From NCBI RefSeq assembly GCF_001613145.1, contig NZ_BDBU01000014.1, positions 45,681-109,680 of the forward strand: a stretch of DNA of 64,000 nt, in the 5' to 3' direction. Origin of the DNA: Nocardia jejuensis NBRC 103114 (GTDB taxonomy: Bacteria; Actinomycetota; Actinomycetes; Mycobacteriales; Mycobacteriaceae). A program made the position numbers and the translations under genes. Each line of letters begins with the position of its first letter. The stretch's first letter is position 1. Below the pieces are notes generated by a model that saw nothing but the letters and a program-made list of their open reading frames with translations, did not search any database and had not been told where the DNA came from. This document shows positions 54,776 through 64,000 of this stretch, one piece after another.

Positions 54776-56125
54776 TCACTTCCCCCGGACGATGCGGCGG
54801 AGTTTGGTGACGCGGGGGCCCACTTCGCGTTCGTAGCCGTGGTCGGTGGGCTGGTAGTAGTTCTTGCCGACGAGTTCGTCGGGTGGGTATTGCTGGGTCA
54901 GGACGCCGTCGGGGTGGTCGTGGGGGTATTTGTAGCCCTGGGCGTTGCCGAGTTTTTCCGCGCCGGCGTAGTGGCCGTCGCGCAGATGCGGTGGGACGGC
55001 GCCGGCTTTGCCCGCGCCGATGTCGGCCATGGCCGCGCCGAGAGCCTTGACCACGCCGCCGGATTTGGGGGCGGTGGCGATGTGGATGGTGGCCTGGGTC
55101 AGGGCCAGCTGGGCTTCGGGGAGGCCGACCAGTTGCACCACCTGCGCCGCGGCGACGGCCGTTTGCAGGGCGGTCGGGTCGGCCATGCCGACCTCCTCGC
55201 TGGCCTGGATCATCAAGCGGCGGGCGATGAATCGGGGGTCCTCACCGGCGCTGAGCATGCGGGCCAGATAGTGCAGAGCGGCGTCGACGTCCGAACCGCG
55301 CAGGGATTTGATGAAGGCGCTGATGACGTCGTAGTGCTGATCGCCGTCGCGGTCGTAGCGCACGGCGGCCTTGTCCACGCTCGCCTCGACCAGGGTCACA
55401 TCGACGGTGCCGTCGAGGGAGGATTCGGCGGAGGCCTCCAGGGCGGTGAGCGAGCGGCGGGCGTCGCCACCGGCGATCCGGACGATGTGTTCCAGCGCCT
55501 CGTCGGTGACCTCGTACTGTCCGCCCAGGCCGCGCGGATCGGCGATGGCGCGGTTCAGGACCGCGCGAATATCGTCCTCCGACAACGACTTCAGCTGCAG
55601 CACCAGCGAGCGCGAGAGCAGCGGCGAGACCACCGAGAAGGACGGGTTCTCGGTGGTGGCGGCCACGAGCAGCACGATGCGGTTCTCGACCGCGGCCAGG
55701 AGCGCGTCCTGCTGGGTCTTGGAGAAGCGGTGCACCTCGTCGATGAACAGCACGGTCTGCTCGCCGGCGGTCAGGCGGCGACGCGCCAGATCGATGACCG
55801 CGCGCACCTCCTTGACCCCGGCGGACAAAGCCGAGAGCGCTTCGAAGCGGCGACCCGTGGCCTGCGACAGCAGCGAGGCGAGGGTGGTCTTGCCGGTGCC
55901 GGGCGGCCCGTACAGCAGCACCGAGGCCGCGCCCGATCCTTCGACCAGACGGCGCAGCGGAGATCCGGGGCCGAGCAGATGCTGCTGGCCCACCACCTCC
56001 TCGAGGGTGCGCGGGCGCATGCGCACGGCCAGCGGCGCGAATTGCCCGCCGCCGCTCGGCACACTCGCCACGAATTCGTCGGACACCGCCTCCGCCCCCG
56101 GCGCGTCGAACAACCCATCACTCAC
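54776..56125 (-). CDS. rarA: Replication-associated recombination protein A (RarA/MgsA)
   Basis: 449-residue clamp-loader-like AAA ATPase that acts at stalled replication forks. Walker A is [11 protein letters not shown] (about 72-82), Walker [10 protein letters not shown], and AATTENPSF is sensor 1. The C-terminal MgsA_C part includes [15 protein letters not shown] and AYHYP-like [14 protein letters not shown] 56125 is chosen; the frame runs to 56179 without similarity. Divergent from the PhoD gene. Confidence 0.94.
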   Translation of the reverse strand: MSDGLFDAPGAEAVSDEFVASVPSGGGQFAPLAVRMRPRTLEEVVGQQHLLGPGSPLRRLVEGSGAASVLLYGPPGTGKTTLASLLSQATGRRFEALSALSAGVKEVRAVIDLARRRLTAGEQTVLFIDEVHRFSKTQQDALLAAVENRIVLLVAATTENPSFSVVSPLLSRSLVLQLKSLSEDDIRAVLNRAIADPRGLGGQYEVTDEALEHIVRIAGGDARRSLTALEASAESSLDGTVDVTLVEASVDKAAVRYDRDGDQHYDVISAFIKSLRGSDVDAALHYLARMLSAGEDPRFIARRLMIQASEEVGMADPTALQTAVAAAQVVQLVGLPEAQLALTQATIHIATAPKSGGVVKALGAAMADIGAGKAGAVPPHLRDGHYAGAEKLGNAQGYKYPHDHPDGVLTQQYPPDELVGKNYYQPTDHGYEREVGPRVTKLRRIVRGK

Positions 56126-56246
56126 GCGCACGACCCTACCGAGCGGGGGCGACACCTTCGCGCACGCACGTCCCACCACCAGGGTTTACGAACTGTTCAT
56201 CCGTCCAAATTTGCTCGCGACCGCCCGATCGGCTGAGATCGTCGTC

Positions 56247-57923
56247 GTGAGCCTTCCCGAGATCATCAACGCCAGGTTCGATCGACGCTCAGCTCTCAAG
56301 ACAGGCACCGCCGCGGTCCTGGCGGGCGGCACCGCCGCGGTCATCGGCCCCGCGACCACGAGCCTGTTCGGCGCGGCGACCGCGCGCGCCCAGGCCCCGG
56401 TGTTCCGGCACGGCGTGGCCTCGGGCGACCCGATGCCGACCGCGGTCATCCTCTGGACCCGGGTCACCCCGAGCGCTGACGCGACCCCCGGCTCGGGTGC
56501 GGGCGATCCGGTCGCGGTGCGCTGGGAGGTCGCCTCCGACGAGTCCTTCGGCTCCGTCCTCGCCTCCGGAACCCACACGGCCACAGCCGATTCCGACCAC
56601 ACCGTCAAGATCGACGCGAGCGGTCTGGCCCCGGGCCGCGACTATGCCTTCCGATTCACCGCTCTCGGCGAGACCTCTCCCGTCGGCCGCACGCACACCG
56701 CACCCGACCCGTCCGCCACCCCTGATCGCCTGCGCCTGGGCGTGGTGTCCTGCGCCAACTGGGAAGCCGGATACTTCGGCGCCTACCGCCATCTGGCCGC
56801 GCGCGGGGATCTCGCCGCGATCGTGCACCTGGGCGACTACCTCTACGAATACCCCCGCGGAGAGTACGGCGGCCGCGCCGGTTCGGTCCGCGCGCACGAC
56901 CCCGAGCACGAGATCGTCTCGCTCGCCGACTATCGAATCCGCCACGCGCAGTACAAGACCGATCCGGATCTATCCGATCTGCATGCGCGGGTGCCGTTCA
57001 TCTGCACCTGGGACGACCACGAATCGGCCAACGACGCCTGGTCCGGCGGCGCGGAGAACCATCAGCCCGCCACCGAGGGCGAGTGGCAGACCCGGCGCGC
57101 GGCGGCGCTGAAGGCGTACCTGGAATGGATGCCGGTGCGCACCGGCGCGGACGCGCGCCTGTACCGGCGGCTGCGCTTCGGGACCCTGGCCGAGCTGTCC
57201 ATGCTCGATCTGCGTAGCTACCGCAGCCAGCAGGCCAAGGCCGGTCCGGGCTGGCGGCAGGTCGACTCCCCGGATCGCACCATCACCGGTAGGGACCAGA
57301 TGGAGTGGATCTCGGCCGGATTGGTGTCCGCGCCGGTGACCTGGAAGCTCATCGGCAACCCGGTGATGATCGCACCCCTGATCTTCCCGCCGCTGGAACC
57401 GGCGACCACCGCGGCCCTCACTCAACTGATCGGCATTCCACAGGCAGGCATTCCGGCCAACCTCGATCAGTGGGACGGCTACACCGCCGATCGCCGGAAA
57501 CTGTTGCAGACCATCGCCGAGAACCAGGTGACGGACACCGTCTTCCTCACCGGTGACATCCACACCTCGTGGGCCGCGGACCTGCCGCTCGATGCCGCGG
57601 CCTATCCCGGTGGTCCGACCGCGGGCGTGGAGTTCGTGATCCCCTCGGTCACCTCGCAGAGCATGGGCGATATCACCAAGGCGCCGCCCCGCACCGCGTC
57701 GGTCGTCGCGGAAACCGCGCTGACCGGCGTCAACCGGCATCTGCGCTACGCCGAACTCGACTCACACGGCTACGGCGTCCTGCACGTGGACGCCGAGCAG
57801 GCCCAGATGGACTGGTACTACCTCACCGATGTGGCCGACCCGAATTCCGGTGTCCGCCACGGCGCTTCGTTCGCGGTGCGCCGCGGTGGGCGATTGGAGC
57901 AGCGTCCCGCACCGATGGTCTGA
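56247..57923 (+). CDS. phoD: Alkaline phosphatase D (PhoD), Tat-exported
   Basis: 558 residues. RRSALK (13-18) followed by a hydrophobic Ala/Gly helix and ARAQA cleavage near residue 50 is a twin-arginine signal. The PhoD N-terminal domain (FRHGVASGDPMPTAVILWTR) is followed by the calcium/iron phosphatase core: SCANWEAGYFGAYR, VHLGDYLYEY, WDDHE and TGDIHTSW. It hydrolyses phosphomono- and diesters outside the cell. GTG 56247 is chosen; the frame is open far upstream antisense to rarA. No pho box was recognised. Confidence 0.93.
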   Translation: MSLPEIINARFDRRSALKTGTAAVLAGGTAAVIGPATTSLFGAATARAQAPVFRHGVASGDPMPTAVILWTRVTPSADATPGSGAGDPVAVRWEVASDESFGSVLASGTHTATADSDHTVKIDASGLAPGRDYAFRFTALGETSPVGRTHTAPDPSATPDRLRLGVVSCANWEAGYFGAYRHLAARGDLAAIVHLGDYLYEYPRGEYGGRAGSVRAHDPEHEIVSLADYRIRHAQYKTDPDLSDLHARVPFICTWDDHESANDAWSGGAENHQPATEGEWQTRRAAALKAYLEWMPVRTGADARLYRRLRFGTLAELSMLDLRSYRSQQAKAGPGWRQVDSPDRTITGRDQMEWISAGLVSAPVTWKLIGNPVMIAPLIFPPLEPATTAALTQLIGIPQAGIPANLDQWDGYTADRRKLLQTIAENQVTDTVFLTGDIHTSWAADLPLDAAAYPGGPTAGVEFVIPSVTSQSMGDITKAPPRTASVVAETALTGVNRHLRYAELDSHGYGVLHVDAEQAQMDWYYLTDVADPNSGVRHGASFAVRRGGRLEQRPAPMV

Positions 57924-58061
57924 ATCGCACGGCGCGCCCGGGCACTGCCGCTTCCGCCGAGTCGACGCCGGGCGAGTCCGGCGGCTGGGCCGTTGCCCCG
58001 TCACATCGAGCGGGCACGATCCACCACCGGTGATCGCACGCGGACACTCACCGCACACGAG

Positions 58062-58102
58062 CGAGGCCGGAATCCGATGGGCCACATCGGATTCCGGCCT
58101 CG
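58062..58102. terminator. Bidirectional terminator hairpin
   Basis: A perfect 18-bp stem CGAGGCCGGAATCCGATG and complement, five-base loop. It is placed between convergent phoD and the phosphotransferase gene. Confidence 0.85.
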
Positions 58103-58112
58103 GTCGGTCGAT

Positions 58113-59285
58113 TCACTGTTCTTCCCAGTGCTCCTCGAGCGTGGCCGACACATGCTCGGCGAAGTCGCCGAGGGTGTCGTCGCCGGTGCAGCGGGCGTCT
58201 TCCGCGAGGGCAGCCCAGCGGTTGATCAGGGCGGCGGATCGCGGAATCGAGAGTCCGTGTTCGCGCGCGGCCGCGATGCGGGTGTGGTCCGCGGGCAGGA
58301 ACCAGTAGGTGGAGAGCCACACCCAGATCAGGCGCGCCTCGAGAATGCGCTCGTTCAGTACATCGTCATCGGCGAGCGCGGGCCACACCGCGACCACTTC
58401 GGATCGCCAGGCTTCGACCATCTGCCGGGCGCGTTCACGCGAGAGCTCGAAATCGCAGAGGCAGCCGGGAAAGGAGACCAGGGCGTACGCGATATCGAGG
58501 GTCGAGTCGCGGAAGCCGCCCCACTCGTAATCCAGGAACCGCGCGCCCTCCTCGTTGAGGATGACATTGTCCGGGCACAGGTCCGAGGGACTGAACGCCC
58601 GGTACCGGCCGGCGGAGAAGAGTCTGTTGCCGCGCACGATGCGTTCGGCGATCTCACCGGGCACCTCGATGCCCATTTCACGCTGCAGCATGAGCGGGAC
58701 TTCGGCGACGGCCGTCTCGGCCTGCTGGGCGATGCCGTCCACCCGGTGCACGACATCCACGCGTCTGAGCAGTGCGACGAAGTCGGCTTCGCGGCCGACG
58801 GTCGCGGCATGCATGCGACCCAGGGCCTGCGCGAAAGCCATGAGCGCGTTGCGCCCGGCGGGTTCGACGGTGGATTGCAGGACCGCGGTGAGCGAGGTGT
58901 TCTCGCCCAGGTCGCTCAGGATGAGCAAGCGGTCCGGCAGGCTGTAGGCGAGCAGGTATGCGCCGGGACGATGTTCGCGGCCCAGGGCAGTCGTGAACTG
59001 ATAGGACACGGCCTCGCGCAGGAAGGCGGAGTCGATGCTGGCGACACCGGGGGCCATGCCACCGGTGCGTCGCTGCGACGCCGAGCCTGCCACCTGCTTC
59101 ACAATGAGGGTGCGTGGAAGAGAGAAGGCGTTCTCCGCTACACGAACACGGAGAACCGTCGTTCTACCACTGCCACTGAGTTCGACAGGATCGCTCAGCT
59201 TTACCGCAGCACCCATTCGCTTTGTGAGCAACTGTTGTGCCGCGTACACGACTTCGGCGGCGCGTTCGGCCAATAGTGCGGTCAT
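58113..59285 (-). CDS. Aminoglycoside/choline-type phosphotransferase family protein
   Basis: 390 residues with the APH/CHK kinase-like fold. RTLIVKQVAG gives the ATP-binding Lys. AFSPSDLCPDNVILN is the catalytic loop (Asp retained, the usual His replaced by Ser), and ARFLDYEWGGF is the metal-binding DxE/D region. The natural substrate is unknown; actinobacterial members include maltose, homoserine and macrolide kinases. ATG 59285 is chosen; upstream codons to 59432 lack similarity. Divergent from the Pro/Gly-rich membrane protein. Confidence 0.85.
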   Translation of the reverse strand: MTALLAERAAEVVYAAQQLLTKRMGAAVKLSDPVELSGSGRTTVLRVRVAENAFSLPRTLIVKQVAGSASQRRTGGMAPGVASIDSAFLREAVSYQFTTALGREHRPGAYLLAYSLPDRLLILSDLGENTSLTAVLQSTVEPAGRNALMAFAQALGRMHAATVGREADFVALLRRVDVVHRVDGIAQQAETAVAEVPLMLQREMGIEVPGEIAERIVRGNRLFSAGRYRAFSPSDLCPDNVILNEEGARFLDYEWGGFRDSTLDIAYALVSFPGCLCDFELSRERARQMVEAWRSEVVAVWPALADDDVLNERILEARLIWVWLSTYWFLPADHTRIAAAREHGLSIPRSAALINRWAALAEDARCTGDDTLGDFAEHVSATLEEHWEEQ

Positions 59286-59402
59286 CGGAACCCAAAGTAC
59301 TCGCTCCAGGTCACTTTCAGCGAGCGGTTGCGCAACCTTTCGCGCGTCGTCCGGCGTGTCTTTGTGAAGGGTTTGCCCACACGGCGCTGGTTGCTTGACA
59401 CA

Positions 59403-59429
59403 ACCATGACCGTCTAGTTGTCTCATGGT
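59403..59429. promoter_or_regulatory. Inverted repeat in a divergent promoter
   Basis: ACCATGA and TCATGGT with a 13-base spacer, between the phosphotransferase and the membrane-protein genes. A possible operator; no regulator is assigned. Confidence 0.35.
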
Positions 59430-59480
59430 CAACTGCTGTGCGCCACACCGTAAACCGGGAAATGTGAAAGGCTAGTGACC

Positions 59481-60692
59481 ATGACTGGCACGCCGCCCTC
59501 AGCACCGAATGAGTCCGCCGGCGAATCTCCCGCATCGGGGAGCGGCGCGCCACACAAGGATCACCCCGGTCATCGCCAAACTTCCGAGCCCGCACCGCAT
59601 TCGGGCGGATCCGAACCCGCGGGCGCACACGGTCGCCATGAAATGCCCGGGCTCGCCGGGTACCCACAGTTCGATGGTCCGGGCGCAGCCCAGTACGGAA
59701 GTGAAGCCGTGGAACCCCCACCACCCCTGCACCCGCAGTCGGGCGCGCCGAAGCCCGAACCTGGCAATCAGGGCGCATCAGCACAACCGGGCTATCCGGG
59801 CGGTGCGCAGCAGCCGGGATACCCCGGCGGCGGCACGCCACAGCAGGGATATCCGGGCGCCGCACCGCAGCAAGGTTATCCGGGTACTGCTCCGCAGCAG
59901 GGTCATCCGAGTGCCGCTCCGCAGCAGGGCTACCCGGCACAGCCCGGATACGCCGGCGGACCCGGGCCGCAGCAGGGCTACCCGGGCGGACCGATGCAGC
60001 AGCCCGGCCAGCCGCCTCAGGGCGGATACGCCCCGAACAACCAGCCGGCTGCCGCGCCGGTCTATCAGCACGACGACTTCCGGGTCGGCCACGCCATCGC
60101 CTACGGCTGGGATCGCTTCCGGCTCAACCCGATTCCATGGCTGGGCATCGGACTCATCGGCCTGATCGCCTGGCTGGTGGTGGTCCTGCTGGTCAACACC
60201 CTCGAGGTGCGATCACTCGCCGCGGTGCTGATGCTGTTCGCGGTGGCGGCACTGCTGGTGTGGTTGCTGCAGGCGGCCATGATCCGCGGCGCACTGTACG
60301 AAACCGACGGCACCCCACCGGATTTCCCGGGCTTCTTCGGCTTCGTCAACGCCGGGAATGTCCTGATCACCGCACTGCTGGTGTTCGTCGCCTGTCTGAT
60401 CGCCTCGCTGCTGTGCGTGTTCCCGTTGGTGATCGTCGGCGTGCTGTGCATGTTCGCGCTGCATTTCGTGATCGACCAGGACATGGACCCGGTCAACGCG
60501 ATCAAGTCCAGCGCACAACTGGTGGTCCGCAACGCGCTGCAGGTGGTGCTGCTGGCGCTGGCGGTCATGCTGATCACCTTCGTCGGCGCGCTGCTGTGCG
60601 GCATCGGGCTGCTGGTGGCCGGTCCGGTCAGCGCCATCGCGATCACCTACGCCTACCGGACACTGACGGGCAGGCTCGTCGTCACGGTGTGA
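59481..60692 (+). CDS. Pro/Gly-rich membrane protein
   Basis: 403 residues. The N-terminal half (1-195) is a hydrophilic Pro/Gly/Gln region with repeats of the type QQGYPG (at least six between 110 and 175). The C-terminal half has four hydrophobic helices, starting at about 215, then 250, 290 and 355. A similar Pro/Gly-rich transmembrane protein sits near rarA and aspS in Mycobacterium. The function is unknown; the disordered end may bind partners at the cell wall or pole. ATG 59481 follows AAAGG by nine bases. Confidence 0.85.
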   Translation: MTGTPPSAPNESAGESPASGSGAPHKDHPGHRQTSEPAPHSGGSEPAGAHGRHEMPGLAGYPQFDGPGAAQYGSEAVEPPPPLHPQSGAPKPEPGNQGASAQPGYPGGAQQPGYPGGGTPQQGYPGAAPQQGYPGTAPQQGHPSAAPQQGYPAQPGYAGGPGPQQGYPGGPMQQPGQPPQGGYAPNNQPAAAPVYQHDDFRVGHAIAYGWDRFRLNPIPWLGIGLIGLIAWLVVVLLVNTLEVRSLAAVLMLFAVAALLVWLLQAAMIRGALYETDGTPPDFPGFFGFVNAGNVLITALLVFVACLIASLLCVFPLVIVGVLCMFALHFVIDQDMDPVNAIKSSAQLVVRNALQVVLLALAVMLITFVGALLCGIGLLVAGPVSAIAITYAYRTLTGRLVVTV

Positions 60693-60779
60693 CTCCTCGG
60701 ACACCTCACGGTGTGACTCCTAGAGCACCTCGCGGTGTGACTCCTCGGACACGTCACCCTGTGACTCTCCGAACACGAA
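60684..60779 (+). repeat. Four tandem 24-bp repeats at the 3' end of a gene
   Basis: Four imperfect 24-base units of the form ACGGTGTGACTCCTCGGACA plus CCTC start at 60684, 60708, 60732 and 60756. The first contains the stop codon of the Pro/Gly-rich protein. The array runs up to the terminator at 60779. Units 1-3 differ at a few positions; unit 4 is more diverged. Confidence 0.8.
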
Positions 60780-60812
60780 ACCGCCCCCGCCGAACGTTCG
60801 GCGGGGGCGGTT
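60779..60812. terminator. Bidirectional terminator palindrome
   Basis: AACCGCCCCCGCCGAAC is followed directly by its complement, a 34-base perfect palindrome, then TTCC-TTT on the plus strand. It separates the convergent membrane protein and aspS. Confidence 0.85.
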
Positions 60813-60845
60813 CCTTTCCCGGTGCGGTGCAGCGGGATTCGAGTC

Positions 60846-62642
60846 CTACTTCTCCTTCGGCGCCACGATCGGCTTGCCGTCGGCGTCGAGCTTGACGTCC
60901 AGGCCCGCTTCCTTGCGCTGCTGCGGCGTGATCGGCGCGGGCGCGTCGGTGAGCGGGTCGACGCCGCCACCGGACTTCGGGAACGCGATGACCTCGCGGA
61001 TGGATTCCACCCCGGCCAGCAGCGCCACGATCCGGTCCATACCCAGGGCCAGACCACCCATCGGCGGAGCGCCGAAGGAGAACGCGTCCAGCAGGAAGCC
61101 GAACTTCTCCTGCGCCTCGTCATGGTCGATGCCCATCACCTTGAACACCCGCTCCTGCACGTCACGGCGATGGATGCGGATGCTGCCGCCGCCGATCTCG
61201 TTGCCGTTGCAGACGATGTCGTAGGCGTAGGCCAGCGCCGAGCCCGGGTCGGTGTCGAAGGTGTCCATCGAGTCCGGCTTGGGCGAGGTGAAGGCGTGGT
61301 GCACGGCCGTCCAGGACGAATGACCAAGGGCCACATCGCCGCTCGCGGTGGCGTCGGCGGCCGGTTCGAACATCGGCGCGTCCACGATCCAGACGAAGGC
61401 CCATTCGCTCTCGTCGATGAGACCGCACTTGCGGGCGATCTCACCGCGCGCGGCGCCCAGCAGGGCCCGGCTGGACTTGGCGTCGCCCGCGCCGAAGAAC
61501 ACGCAGTCACCGGGGTTCGCGCCGACCTGCTTGGCCAGACCCTCACGCTCGGCGTCGGTCAGGTTCTTGGCAACCGGGCCGCCCAGGGTGCCGTCCTCCT
61601 GAATCAGGATGTAGCCCAGGCCCTTCGCGCCGCGCTGCTTGGCCCACTCCTGCCAGGCATCGAGCTGACGGCGCGGCTGGCTCGCACCGCCGGGCATGAC
61701 GACCGCGCCGACGTACGGGGCCTGGAACACGCGGAACGGCGTGTCCTTGAAGTACTCCGCCATCTCGGTGATCTCGACGCCGAAGCGCAGGTCCGGCTTG
61801 TCCGAGCCGTAGCGGCGCATGGCCTCGTGGTAGGTCATGTGCGGGATCGGGGTGGTGATCTCGTGACCGATGAGCTTCCACAGGCCGACCAGGATGTCCT
61901 CGGTCAGGAGGATGACATCCTCCTGCTCGACGAAGCTCATCTCGAGGTCGAGCTGGGTGAACTCGGGCTGCCGGTCGGCGCGGAAGTCCTCGTCGCGGTA
62001 GCAGCGCGCGATCTGGTAGTAGCGCTCGATGCCGCCGACCATGAGCAGCTGCTTGAACAGCTGCGGGGACTGCGGCAGCGCGTAGAACGAGCCGGGCTGC
62101 AGACGCGAGGGCACCAGGAAATCGCGCGCGCCCTCGGGGGTGGCGCGGGTCATGGTCGGGGTCTCGACCTCGACGAAGGCGTGCCTGCCCATGACCTCGC
62201 GGATCGCGGCATTGGCCTGCGAACGCAGCCGGATGGCCTTGGCCGGGCCCTCGCGACGCAGATCCAGGTAGCGGTACTTGAGCCGGATCTCCTCGCCGGG
62301 CTCGTCGTCCAGCTGGAACGGCAGCGGCGCGGCCTCGTTCAGCACCTCGAGCGCGGTCACGTTGACCTCGAGCGCGCCGGTCGGCAGGTTCGGGTTCTCG
62401 CTGCCCGCCGGGCGGTTCTCGACCACGCCGGTGACCTTCACGCAGAATTCGTTGCGGAGCTTGTGAGCCTGCTCGGCCGGCTCTCCCTCACGGAAGACCG
62501 CCTGCGACACACCCGACGCATCACGCAGATCGATGAAGATCACGCCACCGTGGTCTCGCCGACGGGCCACCCATCCGGTGAGGGTGACGGTCTGACCGGC
62601 GTGCTCGCTTCGCAGCGAACCAGCCAAGTGGGTGCGCAGCAC
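60846..62642 (-). CDS. aspS: Aspartyl-tRNA synthetase
   Basis: 598 residues. An N-terminal OB-fold anticodon domain ([21 protein letters not shown]), the class II core ([44 protein letters not shown]) and the bacterial GAD insertion are visible. The C-terminal [15 protein letters not shown] is motif 3. Many actinobacteria lack AsnRS and use such an enzyme to charge tRNA-Asn too; this cannot be decided here. Confidence 0.97.
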   Translation of the reverse strand: MLRTHLAGSLRSEHAGQTVTLTGWVARRRDHGGVIFIDLRDASGVSQAVFREGEPAEQAHKLRNEFCVKVTGVVENRPAGSENPNLPTGALEVNVTALEVLNEAAPLPFQLDDEPGEEIRLKYRYLDLRREGPAKAIRLRSQANAAIREVMGRHAFVEVETPTMTRATPEGARDFLVPSRLQPGSFYALPQSPQLFKQLLMVGGIERYYQIARCYRDEDFRADRQPEFTQLDLEMSFVEQEDVILLTEDILVGLWKLIGHEITTPIPHMTYHEAMRRYGSDKPDLRFGVEITEMAEYFKDTPFRVFQAPYVGAVVMPGGASQPRRQLDAWQEWAKQRGAKGLGYILIQEDGTLGGPVAKNLTDAEREGLAKQVGANPGDCVFFGAGDAKSSRALLGAARGEIARKCGLIDESEWAFVWIVDAPMFEPAADATASGDVALGHSSWTAVHHAFTSPKPDSMDTFDTDPGSALAYAYDIVCNGNEIGGGSIRIHRRDVQERVFKVMGIDHDEAQEKFGFLLDAFSFGAPPMGGLALGMDRIVALLAGVESIREVIAFPKSGGGVDPLTDAPAPITPQQRKEAGLDVKLDADGKPIVAPKEK

Positions 62643-62760
62643 TGGATTCCTTTCGACGGGCTCGAAACACCGGCGGAGTGAGCCGTGTGCGGGACCATCC
62701 TAGTGAGACACGTATTCCGAGAGGAAACCGATATCCGCGCCACCGTGTCAAGCTGTACAC

Positions 62761-63684
62761 ATGACCTTCAACGAGGGCCTGCAGATCGACCCGGATCGGG
62801 TCAGTAGCGGCGGTGGACCTGGCAAGGGCGGCGGACTGGTCCTCGGTGGCGGTGCGGTCGGAATCATCGTGCTGATCGCCACCCTGCTACTGGGTGGTGA
62901 TCCGGGCAGTGTGCTGGGCCAGTTCACCGGTGCGGACTCCCAGGGCGAGGGCGGGACCGCGCAGACACCCGAGCACTGCAAGACCGGCGCGGACGCGAAC
63001 AAATACGCCGACTGCCGGGTGGTGCTGACGGTGCAGAGCCTGGACGGGGTCTGGAGCACCGAGCTCGCCAAGCAGACCACCAAGCGCTACACCGAGCCGA
63101 AGGTGACGCTGTTCTCCGGACAGGTCAGCACCGGGTGCGGGCGCGCGTCCTCGGCGGTCGGGCCGTTCTACTGCCCCGCCGATCAGACCGCCTACTTCGA
63201 CACCAGCTTCTTCCAGGAGTTGAAGGATCGCTTCGGCTCCAGCGGCGGACCGCTCGCGCAGGAGTACGTGGTCGCGCACGAGTTCGGCCATCACATCCAG
63301 AACCTGCTCGGGGATCTCGGTAAGGCGCAAAGCGATCCGCAGGGCGCGGAGTCCGGCGCGGTGCGCACCGAACTCCAGGCCGACTGCTACGCGGGTGTGT
63401 GGGCGTACTACGCCGACAAGCTCCCGGCCCCCAACAGCAACGAGCCGTTCCTGAAGCCGTTGACCGAGAACGACATTCGTGACGGCCTCTCCGCTGCCTC
63501 GGCCGTCGGCGACGACCGCATCCAGAAAGCGTCCACCGGCCGCGTCAACCCCGAGGCCTGGACCCACGGCTCCTCGGACCAGCGCCAGAAATGGTTTCTC
63601 ACCGGCTACCGCACCGGCCAGGTCAAAGCGTGCGACACCTACAGCGCCCGCGATCTGAACAACCCGCCCGCGCTGAAGCAGTAA
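62761..63684 (+). CDS. Neutral zinc metallopeptidase (YpfJ family), membrane-anchored
   Basis: 307 residues. A Gly-rich cytoplasmic N-terminus and one membrane helix (about 27-45, LVLGGGAVGIIVLIATLLLG) precede an outside domain. The zinc motif HEFGHH (173-178) has ELQADCYAG downstream for the third ligand. Two cysteine pairs suggest disulfides. Starts at ATG 62761, divergent from aspS. The substrate is unknown. Confidence 0.92.
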   Translation: MTFNEGLQIDPDRVSSGGGPGKGGGLVLGGGAVGIIVLIATLLLGGDPGSVLGQFTGADSQGEGGTAQTPEHCKTGADANKYADCRVVLTVQSLDGVWSTELAKQTTKRYTEPKVTLFSGQVSTGCGRASSAVGPFYCPADQTAYFDTSFFQELKDRFGSSGGPLAQEYVVAHEFGHHIQNLLGDLGKAQSDPQGAESGAVRTELQADCYAGVWAYYADKLPAPNSNEPFLKPLTENDIRDGLSAASAVGDDRIQKASTGRVNPEAWTHGSSDQRQKWFLTGYRTGQVKACDTYSARDLNNPPALKQ

Positions 63685-63698
63685 CTCACATACCCACG

Positions 63699-63752
63699 CC
63701 GGGCACGATTCCCTCTCACCCCCACGGTGATACGGAGATCGTGCCCGGTTTT
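63699..63752 (+). terminator. Terminator hairpin with T-run
   Basis: CCGGGCACGAT and ATCGTGCCCGG (11 bp), a 28-base loop, then TTTT. It lies 15 bases after the metallopeptidase gene. Confidence 0.75.
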
Positions 63753-63898
63753 GCGTCGTGTGAAGGCTCCGAACAAGGTTCGGCCGTCCGGGCCGATTCG
63801 ATCCGACGCATCCGGCAAGCCGCCCACAGCGAGGGGAGAGCTACCAGGGCAGAATCGGCGGCGGCGAGCACCGGCTCGCCGGTTGTGGGAGGAACTCG

Positions 63899-64000
63899 AT
63901 GCGGACACTCGGTGCGACACAGCGATTCGGGGCGGTAGGGGACGCGCGCCGCGCGGGGATGTGGCGAGGCGTCGCGTCGGTACTCGCAGCGGCGGCGGTA
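63899..64000 (+). CDS. Partial CDS: start of a probable secreted protein
   Basis: ATG 63899 has GGGAGG six bases upstream and is open to the window edge (34 codons). MRTLGATQRF is followed after 20 residues by MWRGVASVLAAAAV, a basic-then-hydrophobic stretch that looks like a signal peptide. The second ATG (63959) is an alternative start. The rest of the gene lies outside the window, so no function can be given. Confidence 0.6.
   Translation, partial: MRTLGATQRFGAVGDARRAGMWRGVASVLAAAAV

Noticed and set aside
58113..59285. Treating the phosphotransferase as a pseudokinase
   Set aside because: Only the His of the catalytic loop is replaced; the catalytic Asp and the metal-binding DYE are present, so activity is plausible.

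Overview
The window is high-GC actinobacterial DNA with the coding style and gene order of the mycolic-acid actinobacteria. Nocardia or a close relative is the best guess. The evidence is the order pyrR-pyrB-pyrC-(membrane protein)-carA-carB-pyrF followed by mihF-gmk-rpoZ-coaBC-metK-priA, the aroC-aroK-aroB and nusB-efp-pepQ blocks, and alaS-ruvX-mltG-aroE with rarA and aspS nearby. These match the arrangement known from Mycobacterium, with extra accessory genes in between. I found no rRNA, tRNA, CRISPR array, insertion sequence or prophage.

Layout. 1-1300: an NmrA-like NAD(P)-binding protein behind two copies of a 5'-TTAGT-N6-ACTAA operator. 1292-8430 (minus): priA, metK, coaBC, rpoZ, gmk, mihF. 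8430-9181: non-coding. 9182-10561: a VOC protein and a patatin-like lipase. 10748-19663 (minus): the complete pyrimidine operon except pyrD and pyrE, headed by a PyrR-binding leader. 20187-22929: an alpha/beta hydrolase, a secreted chitin-binding-like protein and a stand-alone LigD-type polymerase. 22945-25164: a three-gene Scr1-type regulator / DUF6879 / small-protein cassette with a divergent resolvase-like small protein. 25219-27725: a TetR regulator and two tandem paralogous hydrolases. 27756-28418: a LexA box and alkB.

29385-33400 holds the most interesting locus. It is a compact four-gene operon encoding a J-domain/pseudokinase fusion, a VWA protein, a divergent adenylosuccinate-synthetase-like enzyme and an NrtR-type (catalytically dead Nudix plus winged helix) regulator. 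Repeated GTTTTAG half-sites lie in front of it. I do not know a characterised system of this composition.

33397-35656: a TetR regulator, quinone oxidoreductase and DoxX. 35740-43264: YciI, nusB, efp, pepQ, a prepilin peptidase, aroC-aroK-aroB (AroK has a long Arg-rich tail, and no aroQ/aroD is present) and a B-4DMT membrane protein. 43502-47655: a SufR-like regulator, DUF3291, carboxylesterase, TetR and methyltransferase. 47800-53291 (minus): aroE, mltG, ruvX, alaS, overlapping head to tail. 53366-64000: a hexapeptide acetyltransferase, Uma2 nuclease, rarA, Tat-type PhoD phosphatase, APH-like kinase, Pro/Gly-rich membrane protein, aspS, a zinc metallopeptidase and the start of a further secreted protein cut by the window edge.

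Start codons were chosen by Shine-Dalgarno position, operon overlap and family length. Several genes appear leaderless, with a -10 hexamer 6-8 bases before the start codon. All functional calls rest on motif recognition by eye; no database search was run.
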